Positions 7,018 through 15,776 of a stretch of 56,639 nucleotides of DNA are shown piece after piece. Source of the DNA: Bacteroidota bacterium (GTDB taxonomy: Bacteria > Bacteroidota > Bacteroidia > Chitinophagales > Saprospiraceae); assembly GCA_024743405.1 (NCBI GenBank), contig JANSWP010000043.1, positions 1-56,639 on the forward strand, read 5' to 3'. Position 1 is the first letter of the stretch, and every line of letters starts with the position of its first letter. The position numbers and the translations under genes are program-made. The notes under the pieces were generated by a model, which was not told where the DNA came from, ran no database searches, and saw only the letters and a list, made by a program, of their open reading frames with translations.

Positions 7018-9324
7018 TTAAAATATCATCATTTCATCTACAAACAACCAAGCTTCATTTCCACCACCAGGTCGACCTTCTGGAATAATTCCGTATCGAT
7101 GGGCTTTAACTTTCACAAATCTAGCATTCTCTTTCAACTCAATTTCAACCGCCTTTACAGACGCCTCTACTCCATCGAAGTCTGCAAATTCACCAACCAA
7201 TTTAAAGTCTTTTCCATCTTCTGAAACAAAAACCTCTACCTTTTTGGGTAAATAGACCCAAGGTCCATTTGCATTATAAAACCGGGTTTTGAACATGGAG
7301 ATATCCGTTAATTCTCCTAAATCAATTGTTGCCTCAAAGTCTTCCCCATTCCATGCCAACCATTCGCCGTCACTGAAACGAGTGTCACTCGCAGAAATAC
7401 TATTTACTAAAGCCATTTTACCTCCCAAATTATAATTTTTATGAGGTGGTGTTGTCCAGTCGATAGATTTTCCAGACGCTTTGTTGACATTCAAAAATAG
7501 TTCTAAAATATTATTAGTGCTTAAGTTTTCGCAAAGGGTGGAAGCTCTAACCCGGGTAGGTTCTTTAATAATCACTGGATTCGTCTCTAAAAGATTTAAG
7601 GTTACCGGATTTTTATCCAGCTCATCTGAAAAAACGACTTGACAATCTTTGCTTCGAGTACTCAATGCTAAGGCAACACCACCTCCTTCTGCCGCAGTTA
7701 TTTTATAATTGACATCAAAAATATGTTTAGCAAAATTAACCTCTAAAGCCTCCAATCTAGGTAATTGATTTGCCAACCTACTTGCAAAATCATCATAATC
7801 TTTTTGGTCAAAATTCGTCCATCCATTTTCTGCAATTGCAATCCCACGCGGAAACGCCATATACTCACATTGTTCTGGTGTTTTGATGTATTCTGTCCAA
7901 ACATTACCTTGGACACCTAGAATATGTTTGGCTTCTTCTTCGGTCAACTCCTCTGGAATCGGGTCGTAACTATATACTTTTTCTAGTGGCAAATAACCCC
8001 CAATAGCAAGAGGCTCATTGGGGTTTCGAGATTGATAATAATCCAAATAACAAAAGGAAGTAGGCGTCATTATCACATCATGCTTCTGTTTAGCTGCTTC
8101 GATACCACCTTGGACACCTCGCCAAGACATCACTGTCGCATCAGGAGCCAAACCACCTTCCAAAATCTCATCCCAACCTATTATCTTCCGACCTTTTGAA
8201 TTCAGAAATTTTTCAATTCTTTGTATGAACCAACTTTGAAGTTCATGCTCATCCTTCAACCCCTCTTTTTTGATTAAGTCTTGGCAAAAGGCACTTTCTT
8301 CCCATCGTTTCTTTGGACACTCGTCGCCACCGATATGAATGTATTTACTTGGAAACAATTCCATAACTTCTGTCAAGACATTTTCAAGAAACTCAAAAGT
8401 CTCTTCTTTTGGGCAAAAAACATCCTCCATTACGCCCCATGCCGTAGCTACCTCAAATGGACCCTCCGTACAAGCTAATTCTGGGTAAGCTGCTAAAACT
8501 GCTTGTGAGTGTCCCGGCAATTCAATTTCTGGAATAACGGTTACAAATCGATCTTGTGCATATTTGACAACCTCTTTGACTTCTTCTTGAGTATAAAATC
8601 CGCCATATCGCTTGCCATCCATTTTTCGAGGTTTATCATTGTTATGACCAACAACAGATTCCTTTCGAAAAGCTGAAATTTCGGCAAGCTTTGGATACTG
8701 CTTGATCTCGATTCTCCATCCCTGATCTTCCGTTAAATGCCAATGAAATCGATTCATCTTGAATAAAGCCAAAAGGTCAATGTACTTTTTAATAAAATCA
8801 ACAGAAAAGTAATGTCGACCCACATCGAGATGCATTCCACGATAAGAAAAACGAGGGCTATCCTCAATTTTGACGCAGGGGATTAGCCAAGAATCTTTGC
8901 CAGCGTTTGACTTTTCAAAATCAGGGGGTAAGAGTTGACGCAAGGTTTGAATAGCGTAAAATACACCTTGAGGACCGCCTGCTTGAATTTCGATTTTCGA
9001 TTCTTGAATGTCTAAAGAGTAACTTTCATTACTAGCTACATCATCTTGAAAACCTATAAATTCAATAACATTTTCTGTTGATTCACCAGACTTCAACTCA
9101 TATCCTGAAGTATTCTTAACCAATAGATTCAGAAATTCGAACGCCTTATTACCCAATTTACTATTTATCTTAGTCTCTTTATTCAATGTAAAATACCCAT
9201 TTCCCTTTTCCACCTTTGCAGGTTTTGGGATAATCGAAATAGGCATTTCAGTATTTGAATTTGACGGCTCATTTTGACAACTAAAAATGGAAATAATAAA
9301 AAAGAGGATTAGGACTTTTTGCAT
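7018..9324 (-). CDS. Beta-N-acetylhexosaminidase lipoprotein (GH20)
   Basis: A 768-residue secreted lipoprotein (signal peptide ending IFSCQNE, Cys near residue 16). It removes terminal beta-linked GlcNAc/GalNAc from chitin or host glycans. The N-terminal GH20b domain runs to about residue 150. The catalytic TIM barrel follows, with RGMHLDVGRHYF, WHLTEDQGWRIEI and the hallmark HIGGDECP, whose Asp334-Glu335 pair is the substrate-assisted catalytic site. WGVMEDVFCP and VQGNVWTEYI are further family motifs. The C-terminal 130 residues form a discoidin-like module ending GNEAWLFVDEMMIF. The same module ends the sulfatase at 14.5 kb (KKAWLFVDEIMIE), suggesting that both enzymes act on related glycans. 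Active-site residues are intact. Confidence 0.93.
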   Translation of the reverse strand: MQKVLILFFIISIFSCQNEPSNSNTEMPISIIPKPAKVEKGNGYFTLNKETKINSKLGNKAFEFLNLLVKNTSGYELKSGESTENVIEFIGFQDDVASNESYSLDIQESKIEIQAGGPQGVFYAIQTLRQLLPPDFEKSNAGKDSWLIPCVKIEDSPRFSYRGMHLDVGRHYFSVDFIKKYIDLLALFKMNRFHWHLTEDQGWRIEIKQYPKLAEISAFRKESVVGHNNDKPRKMDGKRYGGFYTQEEVKEVVKYAQDRFVTVIPEIELPGHSQAVLAAYPELACTEGPFEVATAWGVMEDVFCPKEETFEFLENVLTEVMELFPSKYIHIGGDECPKKRWEESAFCQDLIKKEGLKDEHELQSWFIQRIEKFLNSKGRKIIGWDEILEGGLAPDATVMSWRGVQGGIEAAKQKHDVIMTPTSFCYLDYYQSRNPNEPLAIGGYLPLEKVYSYDPIPEELTEEEAKHILGVQGNVWTEYIKTPEQCEYMAFPRGIAIAENGWTNFDQKDYDDFASRLANQLPRLEALEVNFAKHIFDVNYKITAAEGGGVALALSTRSKDCQVVFSDELDKNPVTLNLLETNPVIIKEPTRVRASTLCENLSTNNILELFLNVNKASGKSIDWTTPPHKNYNLGGKMALVNSISASDTRFSDGEWLAWNGEDFEATIDLGELTDISMFKTRFYNANGPWVYLPKKVEVFVSEDGKDFKLVGEFADFDGVEASVKAVEIELKENARFVKVKAHRYGIIPEGRPGGGNEAWLFVDEMMIF

Positions 9325-9616
9325 GGTTTTGTCGTTTTGTTATAAAGGAAGTTATTTTAAAATGGAGGTTGAAATTTCTTGTAAGTGCTTGTTTTTCAGG
9401 GCGAAGCTCTTTTTGAATTTCGTACGTGGAAAGTACGGAATGAAAAAAAGCTGAAGAATTGGAAATCAATGGTTTGCAAGAAAATCATCTATCTATTTTA
9501 AAACAACTTCAAGAGCAAAAATGGGAAAGATTTCGATAAGCTTTCCCATTTTCGCATTTTTGATTTGCACAAAAACTATAACAGTACTAATTATGTAATT
9601 ATTGAGTAGCCCAATA

Positions 9617-11566
9617 TCATGGCGATATCATCTCACAATCTTCTTCTAAACAGCTCATTTGTTCAGCCGAAATCAATCCGCCAAATTTCAATTGGCAGGC
9701 TTCAGAACGAAAAGAAGATAGAATATTTTCAAATTTCTGAAGCTGTATAGGTAGGTCTTTTGATGATAATTTTTGGATACTCAAGTCTTCAATCGGCTGA
9801 AACTGAATCGCAATTTCGCCTAAACTCTTGACCTTGTCGGTATATGAATTCAATAACAAAGCATCTAGTTCATTCAAACTATCCGGTTGTGGATATCGAA
9901 CGGATAAATTTTGTAAGGCCGCCAAGCGAATATCATTAAAACAAGATCGAATTTTCAATTGTCTATTTTGTAAAGCAAATAGTTCACTTCTAATTTCATC
10001 ATCAATAGACTGTTGTATTTTCGCTATTTGTGAGTCCGCTTCTTTTCCACATAACTCACATAAAGCAAATCGTTTTTTCAACTCTTGAAGTTCCTGTATT
10101 TTGCCTTCTTTTTCTTTATTTCGAACGTAAAAATTCTTTAAGAAAAGAGCATTTTCATAATTATAAATACGATCGCGCACTTTGTAAAACAACTCTCCCT
10201 CTACCTGGTCTAATGAAGCCGTCATATTTCTATACGAATCGAATTTCTTCAAATAATCATACAACGCTTCCGTATTCATCTCTTTCGGGTTTTGATCAAC
10301 TGACTCCCGAAAATAATCTGCCACTCGACAAGTTTCTTTCAATTGTTCATCCATGAAAAAAACATTATCCATCAACTTGAAAAACTTATAGTAGGTCACT
10401 TCATAATTATCCTTAAAGTAGCCAGCTCTTTTCTCTTCCTTATTATTAAAAGCCACTTCCTTTTCATAATTTTTCAATAGATCAAAATATTGTTGAGCGA
10501 CCTGAACCATCTTTTCATTATCTGTATTGCCTTTTTCCTTTTCTCGCCTAAAGTCCTCACAATTCCTTTTCAAATCAATCGCATCTCGCAATAGTCCCAA
10601 GAAAGCTTCTTCTATTCGATATTGGTTTCCACCTTTTTTGAATTCTGTTAAATTGTATAATCGCTTTTGTAGATAAGCATCCGAAATTTGAACATTTAAT
10701 TTATGATCCTCAGGCAAGGAATAAGCCGATTTATATCTTAAAACTAATAAATAAGGGTGTTGCTTGAGTTTTGATAATCGGGTAGGTTTATCCCGTAAAT
10801 CTTCTTCTGAAACAGTCTCCCAATTCTCCAAACCAGACCAGACATTCTCACCAGAGATATGAAGCGTTGGTTGAAAATTCCATTTGACTTGATACAAAGA
10901 AGCCGAATTTAAGATATATTCATAATCTTCATTTCCTGGCAATATTGGAATATTGAATTCTGAAACAATTTTACCTCGATACTTAGACTCAAAATAGTTT
11001 CTTGCTTTTCGAATAACGCTGAGCATACTCGGTCCATTAAAAATACGATCTTCCAATATTCGATTAAGGCTCGAAGACAATTGATAAGCTACTTCTAAAA
11101 AAGTATTTTTGTTGATGACCTCTATTCTAGCACGAGCTTCTAAACCTTTGCCATTCAACTCCTCATCTGTAATCTTATCGATGATTTTCCCTTGATTTCT
11201 AGGGATCGAAAAAGACTTTGTATTCTTAATATCAAACGCATATAATGGAAAAACGATTGAATCTCCTTCCCGAATCGGATTAGCTATTTGGAGTGAAAAA
11301 TAAAGCGATTCGATCTCATCAAACTTTCTAAGTCCCATCTCTTTACGTTCCTTGGATGAAAAATTTTCAGGATCAAAAAGTGCGGATAATTTCCCTTCAT
11401 TTAATAAATATACTGCTACCGAATTGTAGTGATATTCGGGCGAAAGCTCTATTGAATTTGTCCATTCTCCAACAGGTTCAGCATGAATACCGATATTTTG
11501 TGCAATTAAATTTGGAGAGGTAATCAGACAAATAAAAATGAAAACTATAAACTGAAAAGACTTCAT
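9617..11566 (-). CDS. Secreted protein of unknown function, 649 aa
   Basis: Not recognised. The N-terminus (MKSFQFIVFIFICLITSPNLIAQ) is a clear signal peptide, so it is exported. The first ~300 residues look beta-rich and mixed. From about residue 310 onward the sequence is strongly helical and charged (KRNCEDFRREKEKGN, LKNFYVRNKEKEGKIQELQELKKRF) with coiled-coil character, and contains scattered Cys including CELCG near residue 515 and two near the C-terminus (SCLEEDCEMIS). No catalytic motif, T9SS tail or transmembrane segment was seen. It is flanked by a GH20 gene and a KilA-N gene on the same strand but with sizeable gaps, so no operon is obvious. Composition matches its neighbours. Confidence 0.75.
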   Translation of the reverse strand: MKSFQFIVFIFICLITSPNLIAQNIGIHAEPVGEWTNSIELSPEYHYNSVAVYLLNEGKLSALFDPENFSSKERKEMGLRKFDEIESLYFSLQIANPIREGDSIVFPLYAFDIKNTKSFSIPRNQGKIIDKITDEELNGKGLEARARIEVINKNTFLEVAYQLSSSLNRILEDRIFNGPSMLSVIRKARNYFESKYRGKIVSEFNIPILPGNEDYEYILNSASLYQVKWNFQPTLHISGENVWSGLENWETVSEEDLRDKPTRLSKLKQHPYLLVLRYKSAYSLPEDHKLNVQISDAYLQKRLYNLTEFKKGGNQYRIEEAFLGLLRDAIDLKRNCEDFRREKEKGNTDNEKMVQVAQQYFDLLKNYEKEVAFNNKEEKRAGYFKDNYEVTYYKFFKLMDNVFFMDEQLKETCRVADYFRESVDQNPKEMNTEALYDYLKKFDSYRNMTASLDQVEGELFYKVRDRIYNYENALFLKNFYVRNKEKEGKIQELQELKKRFALCELCGKEADSQIAKIQQSIDDEIRSELFALQNRQLKIRSCFNDIRLAALQNLSVRYPQPDSLNELDALLLNSYTDKVKSLGEIAIQFQPIEDLSIQKLSSKDLPIQLQKFENILSSFRSEACQLKFGGLISAEQMSCLEEDCEMISP

Positions 11567-11722
11567 GGGTTTAGTTGGTTTAGAAACTTAGTTGGCGCGA
11601 TTAATTATTATTAACGGAAAAAATGGATAGAGTGTCATTTTGGAATGTGCTTTTTTTGAAAAAATCTAATAATAACGCCCAATTGAGAAAGTTTAAAGAG
11701 GAAATATATTTTGATTTTTCTC

Positions 11723-12262
11723 TTAAGAAGCATCCAAATTCTTTAACCCTTCTTTCAATTCTGTTGCTAACCGATTATTTTCCAGAGCATTTTCCTCTAT
11801 TTTTTGAAGGAAAAAATCATGCGCTTTCAACCATTTTTCAGCCTCATTTTGCTTTAATTCTGTATATTCCTTAAACACTTTAAAACGAAATTCTGAATCC
11901 ATTGTACTACAAAATTCGAGGGCAATTAGGTGATGGGCATAAGTGCCTCCATATCGACCTGAAGCAGTTTCAATTCCAATTGCATTTGTTCTTTTTCTCC
12001 ATTGTTTAGGGCTCAAGAAAAAGTTTGGAACCCCAGCTTTGATCCTTATTTCTTTGTATGCCTCACTATTATAGTTGGGGTTAAATGTACTCTCCCAAGT
12101 ATGTAAAAATTCGACAGTACGAAGCAATTCCATCCACTTACTAATTACTCTTGCAGAATCTTCATTAACCAATTTCGCCAAATCTGTTAATGACAAATAA
12201 TCACCATGTTCTCCCTCTTTTATTCGAATTGACCGATCTCCAATTATTATTTTCCTTTCCAT
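11723..12262 (-). CDS. KilA-N domain protein
   Basis: A 179-residue cytoplasmic protein. Residues about 15-115 resemble the KilA-N DNA-binding domain of phage and transposon proteins: DYLSLTDLAKL, ISKWMELLRTVEFLHTWE, SPKQWRKRTNAIGIETASGRYGGTYAHHLIALEFCSTM. The C-terminal part is a charged helix (KWLKAHDFFLQKIEENALENNRLATELKEG) that could form a coiled coil. Chromosomal copies are common in Bacteroidota, sometimes beside restriction or mobile genes, but none is evident here. A 40-bp perfect palindrome lies 49 bp upstream of its start. Function is unknown; sequence-specific DNA binding is inferred from the family. Confidence 0.78.
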   Translation of the reverse strand: MERKIIIGDRSIRIKEGEHGDYLSLTDLAKLVNEDSARVISKWMELLRTVEFLHTWESTFNPNYNSEAYKEIRIKAGVPNFFLSPKQWRKRTNAIGIETASGRYGGTYAHHLIALEFCSTMDSEFRFKVFKEYTELKQNEAEKWLKAHDFFLQKIEENALENNRLATELKEGLKNLDAS

Positions 12263-12310
12263 TTTTTTTGAATTACTTTACATCTCCATAACGGTAACAA
12301 CTTAACGTGT

Positions 12311-12350
12311 ATTATTCTAAACCCCCCTAATTAGGGGGGTTTAGAATAAT
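12311..12350. repeat. 40-bp perfect palindrome between divergent genes
   Basis: ATTATTCTAAACCCCCCTAA (12311-12330) is followed without any spacer by its exact reverse complement (12331-12350). It sits between the divergent starts of the KilA-N gene (12262) and the sulfatase (12461), so it cannot be the end of either transcript. It could be an operator for a dimeric or tetrameric protein, a cruciform site, or the scar of a mobile element. An RNA hairpin from it would lack a loop, and no T-tract follows. Confidence 0.85.
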
Positions 12351-12460
12351 GATCAAAAATACAAAAATCAGTAAAGACAATGTTGTCTTAATTCCCTCTT
12401 TCAGGAATTCGGAATAAATAAATTTACCAATCATTTCAAAACGTGATAATTTACATCAAA

Positions 12461-14563
12461 ATGAAAAACCATCTATTCTATTTTTTGCTGATCCTCTTTT
12501 TCTATAACTGCCAAGACTCTAAAAAAGAACTAAATGTCGTCGTCTTATATACTGACGATCAAAGATTCAATACGATTCAAGCGTGGGGAAATGAAGAGGT
12601 TCACACTCCCAATATGGACAGGCTAGCTAAAATGGGTGTGAGTTTTACCCATGCCCATGTGATGGGTTCTCATCACGGAGCTGTTTGTGCACCAAGTCGA
12701 GCTATGTTATTATCTGGTAGACCTTATTTTAATATTCCTAGAGATTATATCGATCGGGGAAGAGCCAATTTTTCAACAAACTTTGACTTTATGACCTTTC
12801 CTGAAATGTTTCGCGAACAAGGGTATTCCACTTTTTTCACCGGAAAATGGCACAACCATACCTCCAAACTGAGACAAGGTTTTGAGAATGGAAAAAATGT
12901 TTTCATAGGAGGAATGCACTTTCCAAATGTAGGCGGTCATAAAAACCCGGAGCTTTGGGATTTTGATTCGACCGGTCAATATCCAAAAGCGAATAAATGG
13001 CAAGGTGACCATTTCTCTAGTCAAATGTATAGTGATGCTGCCGTTGAATTTATTGAAAATCAGCCCGCTGAAAACCCATTTTGCTTGTATGTTGCCTACA
13101 CTTCACCACACGACCCTCGTGAAGCGCCAGAAGAATATTTGACAATGTATGACACCTCAAAAATCACTTTACCTATCAATTTTATGCCCGAGCATCCTTT
13201 CGATAATGGGCATCTACGGATCCGCGATGAAAACCTCGCGCCTTTTCCTCGAACACCCGAAATCATCAAAACAGAAATCGCCGCCTATTATGCGATGGTC
13301 AGTGAAGTCGATGCACAGATCGGGCGCGTTTTAGATGCTCTGGAAGCAAAAAATCAATTGGAGCATACAGTTATCGTTTTCGCAGGGGATAATGGTTTGG
13401 CAGTTGGTCAACATGGGCTTTTGGGCAAGCAAAATTTATATGAACACAGTGCAAGAGTCCCTTTAATTATTGCCGCTCCCAATGTCAAAGGCAATCGAAA
13501 AGCTGAGACTTTGTGTTATATCCATGATATTTTCCCAACCATTTGTGATTTGACCAATTCCGAAAGACCTACATCAGTAGAAGGATTGAGCCTGATGCCC
13601 GCTTTACAAAATGAACAAACTAAAATCCGGGAAAAGGTATTCCTTTCTCATGCCAAACAACAACGCGCAGTCCGAACAAATGATGGTTGGAAACTAATCC
13701 GATATTTTGTAAATGGAACAGCCCATACGCAATTATATAATGTAAAAAATGACCCGTATGAAGTCCAAAACCTCGCCGACAACCCTGAATATGCGTCCAA
13801 ACAAAAAGAACTCTCAGAAGCGCTTTCAGATCACATTTTAAATTCAAATGACAATTTTTTGACTCCTTCTATTCAAATCAATCATGAAGGTTTTGGAAAA
13901 CCTGTTAATGTCAGTATTTCGCAACCATTTCCAGAGCTGGAGTTACGATATACCTTGGACGGCAGTACACCTAACATAGAGAGTCCTATTTATGAAAACC
14001 CTTTTTCTGTTTCTGAAAGAACAACCGTTAAGACCCAAATTTTCCAAAAAGGAAAACCAATAAACGCCATCATTGAATCAGAAGTTTCCCCAGCTCAAGA
14101 CCTTAAGTTTGCCGCCTTAAAAAATCAACCTTCCAAACGCTATGCAAGCAATCGAGAGTTTACCTTATTGGATAATCAACGAGGAAGTTTGGAATATAAA
14201 GATAATAAGTGGTTAGGCTTTGATGGAGAGGATCTCGAAATTGTCATTCAATTTAAAGAAGAAAGAACCATCTCAAAAGTGGGCTTTGGCTATTTAAAAA
14301 ACTATGGTGCGTGGATTTTTCCACCCTCCGAAGTCGAAGTTTTCGCCTCTAATCATCCTAATTACAAATCCATTTTATTCGAAAATATTGAAATGGATCC
14401 GTCTAACAAAAATGCCGAATCCTTAACTTTTGAAAAGAAAATTGAACCAGTAAAAACTCAATACCTAAAGATCAAAATTTCGAATATTGGTCAATCCCCA
14501 GAATGGCATGAAGGCGCAGGCAAAAAGGCTTGGTTGTTTGTTGATGAGATTATGATTGAATAG
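12461..14563 (+). CDS. Sulfatase with chitobiase-C and discoidin-like domains
   Basis: A type I (formylglycine) sulfatase that hydrolyses sulfate esters, probably on a sulfated glycan. The ATG at 12461 is preferred over the upstream GTG because it opens a lipoprotein signal (KNHLFYFLLILFFYNC). VLYTDDQR and NMDRLAKMG provide metal ligands. VCAPSRAMLLSGR contains the C-x-P-S-R motif (Cys76) that is converted to formylglycine. FFTGKWH, SPHDPREAPEEY and FAGDNGLAVGQHGLLGKQ complete the active site. Near residues 470-530 a chitobiase C-terminal-like segment (LELRYTLDGSTPNIESPIYE) appears. The final ~130 residues match the C-terminal module of the nearby GH20 enzyme. Together this suggests a GlcNAc-sulfate-containing substrate, though the exact linkage is not deducible. 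Confidence 0.9.
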   Translation: MKNHLFYFLLILFFYNCQDSKKELNVVVLYTDDQRFNTIQAWGNEEVHTPNMDRLAKMGVSFTHAHVMGSHHGAVCAPSRAMLLSGRPYFNIPRDYIDRGRANFSTNFDFMTFPEMFREQGYSTFFTGKWHNHTSKLRQGFENGKNVFIGGMHFPNVGGHKNPELWDFDSTGQYPKANKWQGDHFSSQMYSDAAVEFIENQPAENPFCLYVAYTSPHDPREAPEEYLTMYDTSKITLPINFMPEHPFDNGHLRIRDENLAPFPRTPEIIKTEIAAYYAMVSEVDAQIGRVLDALEAKNQLEHTVIVFAGDNGLAVGQHGLLGKQNLYEHSARVPLIIAAPNVKGNRKAETLCYIHDIFPTICDLTNSERPTSVEGLSLMPALQNEQTKIREKVFLSHAKQQRAVRTNDGWKLIRYFVNGTAHTQLYNVKNDPYEVQNLADNPEYASKQKELSEALSDHILNSNDNFLTPSIQINHEGFGKPVNVSISQPFPELELRYTLDGSTPNIESPIYENPFSVSERTTVKTQIFQKGKPINAIIESEVSPAQDLKFAALKNQPSKRYASNREFTLLDNQRGSLEYKDNKWLGFDGEDLEIVIQFKEERTISKVGFGYLKNYGAWIFPPSEVEVFASNHPNYKSILFENIEMDPSNKNAESLTFEKKIEPVKTQYLKIKISNIGQSPEWHEGAGKKAWLFVDEIMIE

Positions 14564-14640
14564 CATATGATACTTGTGGTGCTAGGTTTTAGTTCGTTAA
14601 TCCTACGGGAAACAGACCTACCTGAAAAATAACAACCGAA

Positions 14641-14905
14641 CTGCTCGTTGCGACGTGTCGTGGCAAAACGCACTAAAATATAGGGCTTTGACCTTAACTT
14701 TAGTGCGTTTTTTATTATTACCTTCCAACCAAGAAACCATTTTCAACAAAAAACAACATTCTATACGCTACAAACTTCTAGACCAGCAAGGACTTACGAA
14801 TGATATAGGTTATATGCATACAGGGTTTTGAGTTTCAGATTTAAATACGAAAGGTAAAAAGCCTTTACCAATATCCGTTATGCGACGACACATCGCAACG
14901 AGCAG
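14641..14905. repeat. 265-bp element with 25-bp terminal inverted repeats
   Basis: The left end CTGCTCGTTGCGACGTGTCG (14641-14660, continuing TGGCA) is the near-exact inverse of the right end TGCGACGACACATCGCAACG (14881-14900, continuing AGCAG); about 23 of 25 positions match. The interior has no ORF of note but contains a terminator-like hairpin at 14665-14711. It fills most of the gap between the sulfatase and the DUF3667 gene and has the shape of a MITE. No convincing target-site duplication is visible. Confidence 0.6.
14665..14711 (+). terminator. Terminator-like hairpin downstream of the sulfatase
   Basis: AAAACGCACTAAA (14665-14677) pairs perfectly with TTTAGTGCGTTTT (14699-14711), with a 21-base loop and further T residues after it. 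It lies 102 bp past the sulfatase stop and inside the inverted-repeat element, so the element may itself supply the transcription stop. Confidence 0.6.
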
Positions 14906-14971
14906 GCTAAAGACACAAAGTAATTTGAAAAAAAATTAGCTTTGACAAAAAATCCAAACCGCTTTCTTAAT

Positions 14972-15757
14972 ATGCACCCAACAACTCATTGCAAAAATTG
15001 CGCGACTGAACTTCAAGGAGAATTCTGCTTTCACTGTGGACAAAAACTGATCGAGGGACGGCTCACAGTAAAGGTGCTTCTATCCAACTTTTTTATAGCA
15101 ATTGTAAACCTTGAAAAAGGTTTTTTGCACACTGCCAAATTGCTTTTTGTTGACCCTCAAAAAATAATTCGAGATGTTTGGAACCGGGTCAACATGCCCT
15201 ATACGCCCGCCTTTCGTTATGTGTTAATATGGGCAACGTTAGCAGTCATCGTCAATGTGGGTTTGGGTGTTTTTGACCTTCAAGAAGCTCAGATGAAGGA
15301 GACATTTGGCGTACAAGAAAATTCGAAGACTGCGAGAATGCAAATAGAGATCATGGAAACCATGAAAAAATACATGAGTTTCGTGATGATCATGATTGTT
15401 CCTTTTCTCGCTATTGGATCGCATCGCCTTTTCAAAAAAGAAGGATTCAACTATGCGGAGCATCTCATTATGAATACCTATTTTATGGGGCAACAAGCCC
15501 TTATAGGAATCCCTTTTATGTTTATCATGATTTTACTACCTCAACTCACCCAATATTACATGTTTATCGGTATAATCATCAATGGACTATATCTTGCCTA
15601 TGCGTTCAAATCAGTCTTTGAACTCTCTAATGGACAAGCGATTTGGAGAGGGATTTTGACTTATATAATCGGTTATTTATTATATATGGTAGCAATTATG
15701 ATATTTACTCTTGTTGGAATTATTGGGTATATGATATATGTAAAAGTGCTTCAATAG
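14972..15757 (+). CDS. DUF3667 membrane protein with N-terminal zinc ribbon
   Basis: About 261 residues from the ATG at 14972; an in-frame TTG at 14942 would add ten residues, but the ATG directly precedes the conserved zinc ribbon. CKNCATELQGEFCFHCGQK (residues about 6-24) has two CxxC pairs for one zinc ion. After an amphipathic stretch come four to five hydrophobic segments (YVLIWATLAVIVNVGLGVF, SFVMIMIVPFLAI, ALIGIPFMFIMILLP, IFTLVGIIGYMIYV). This is the organisation of DUF3667, a widespread Bacteroidota inner-membrane family of unknown function. Twenty bases separate it from the glycosidase gene downstream, which may be co-transcribed. Confidence 0.8.
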   Translation: MHPTTHCKNCATELQGEFCFHCGQKLIEGRLTVKVLLSNFFIAIVNLEKGFLHTAKLLFVDPQKIIRDVWNRVNMPYTPAFRYVLIWATLAVIVNVGLGVFDLQEAQMKETFGVQENSKTARMQIEIMETMKKYMSFVMIMIVPFLAIGSHRLFKKEGFNYAEHLIMNTYFMGQQALIGIPFMFIMILLPQLTQYYMFIGIIINGLYLAYAFKSVFELSNGQAIWRGILTYIIGYLLYMVAIMIFTLVGIIGYMIYVKVLQ

Positions 15758-15776
15758 AGTTGCTAAACTTAGATCC

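Noticed and set aside
11623-11874. Plus-strand ORF of 83 codons overlapping the KilA-N gene end
   Set aside because: It is antisense to the KilA-N coding region for more than half its length and has no recognisable features.
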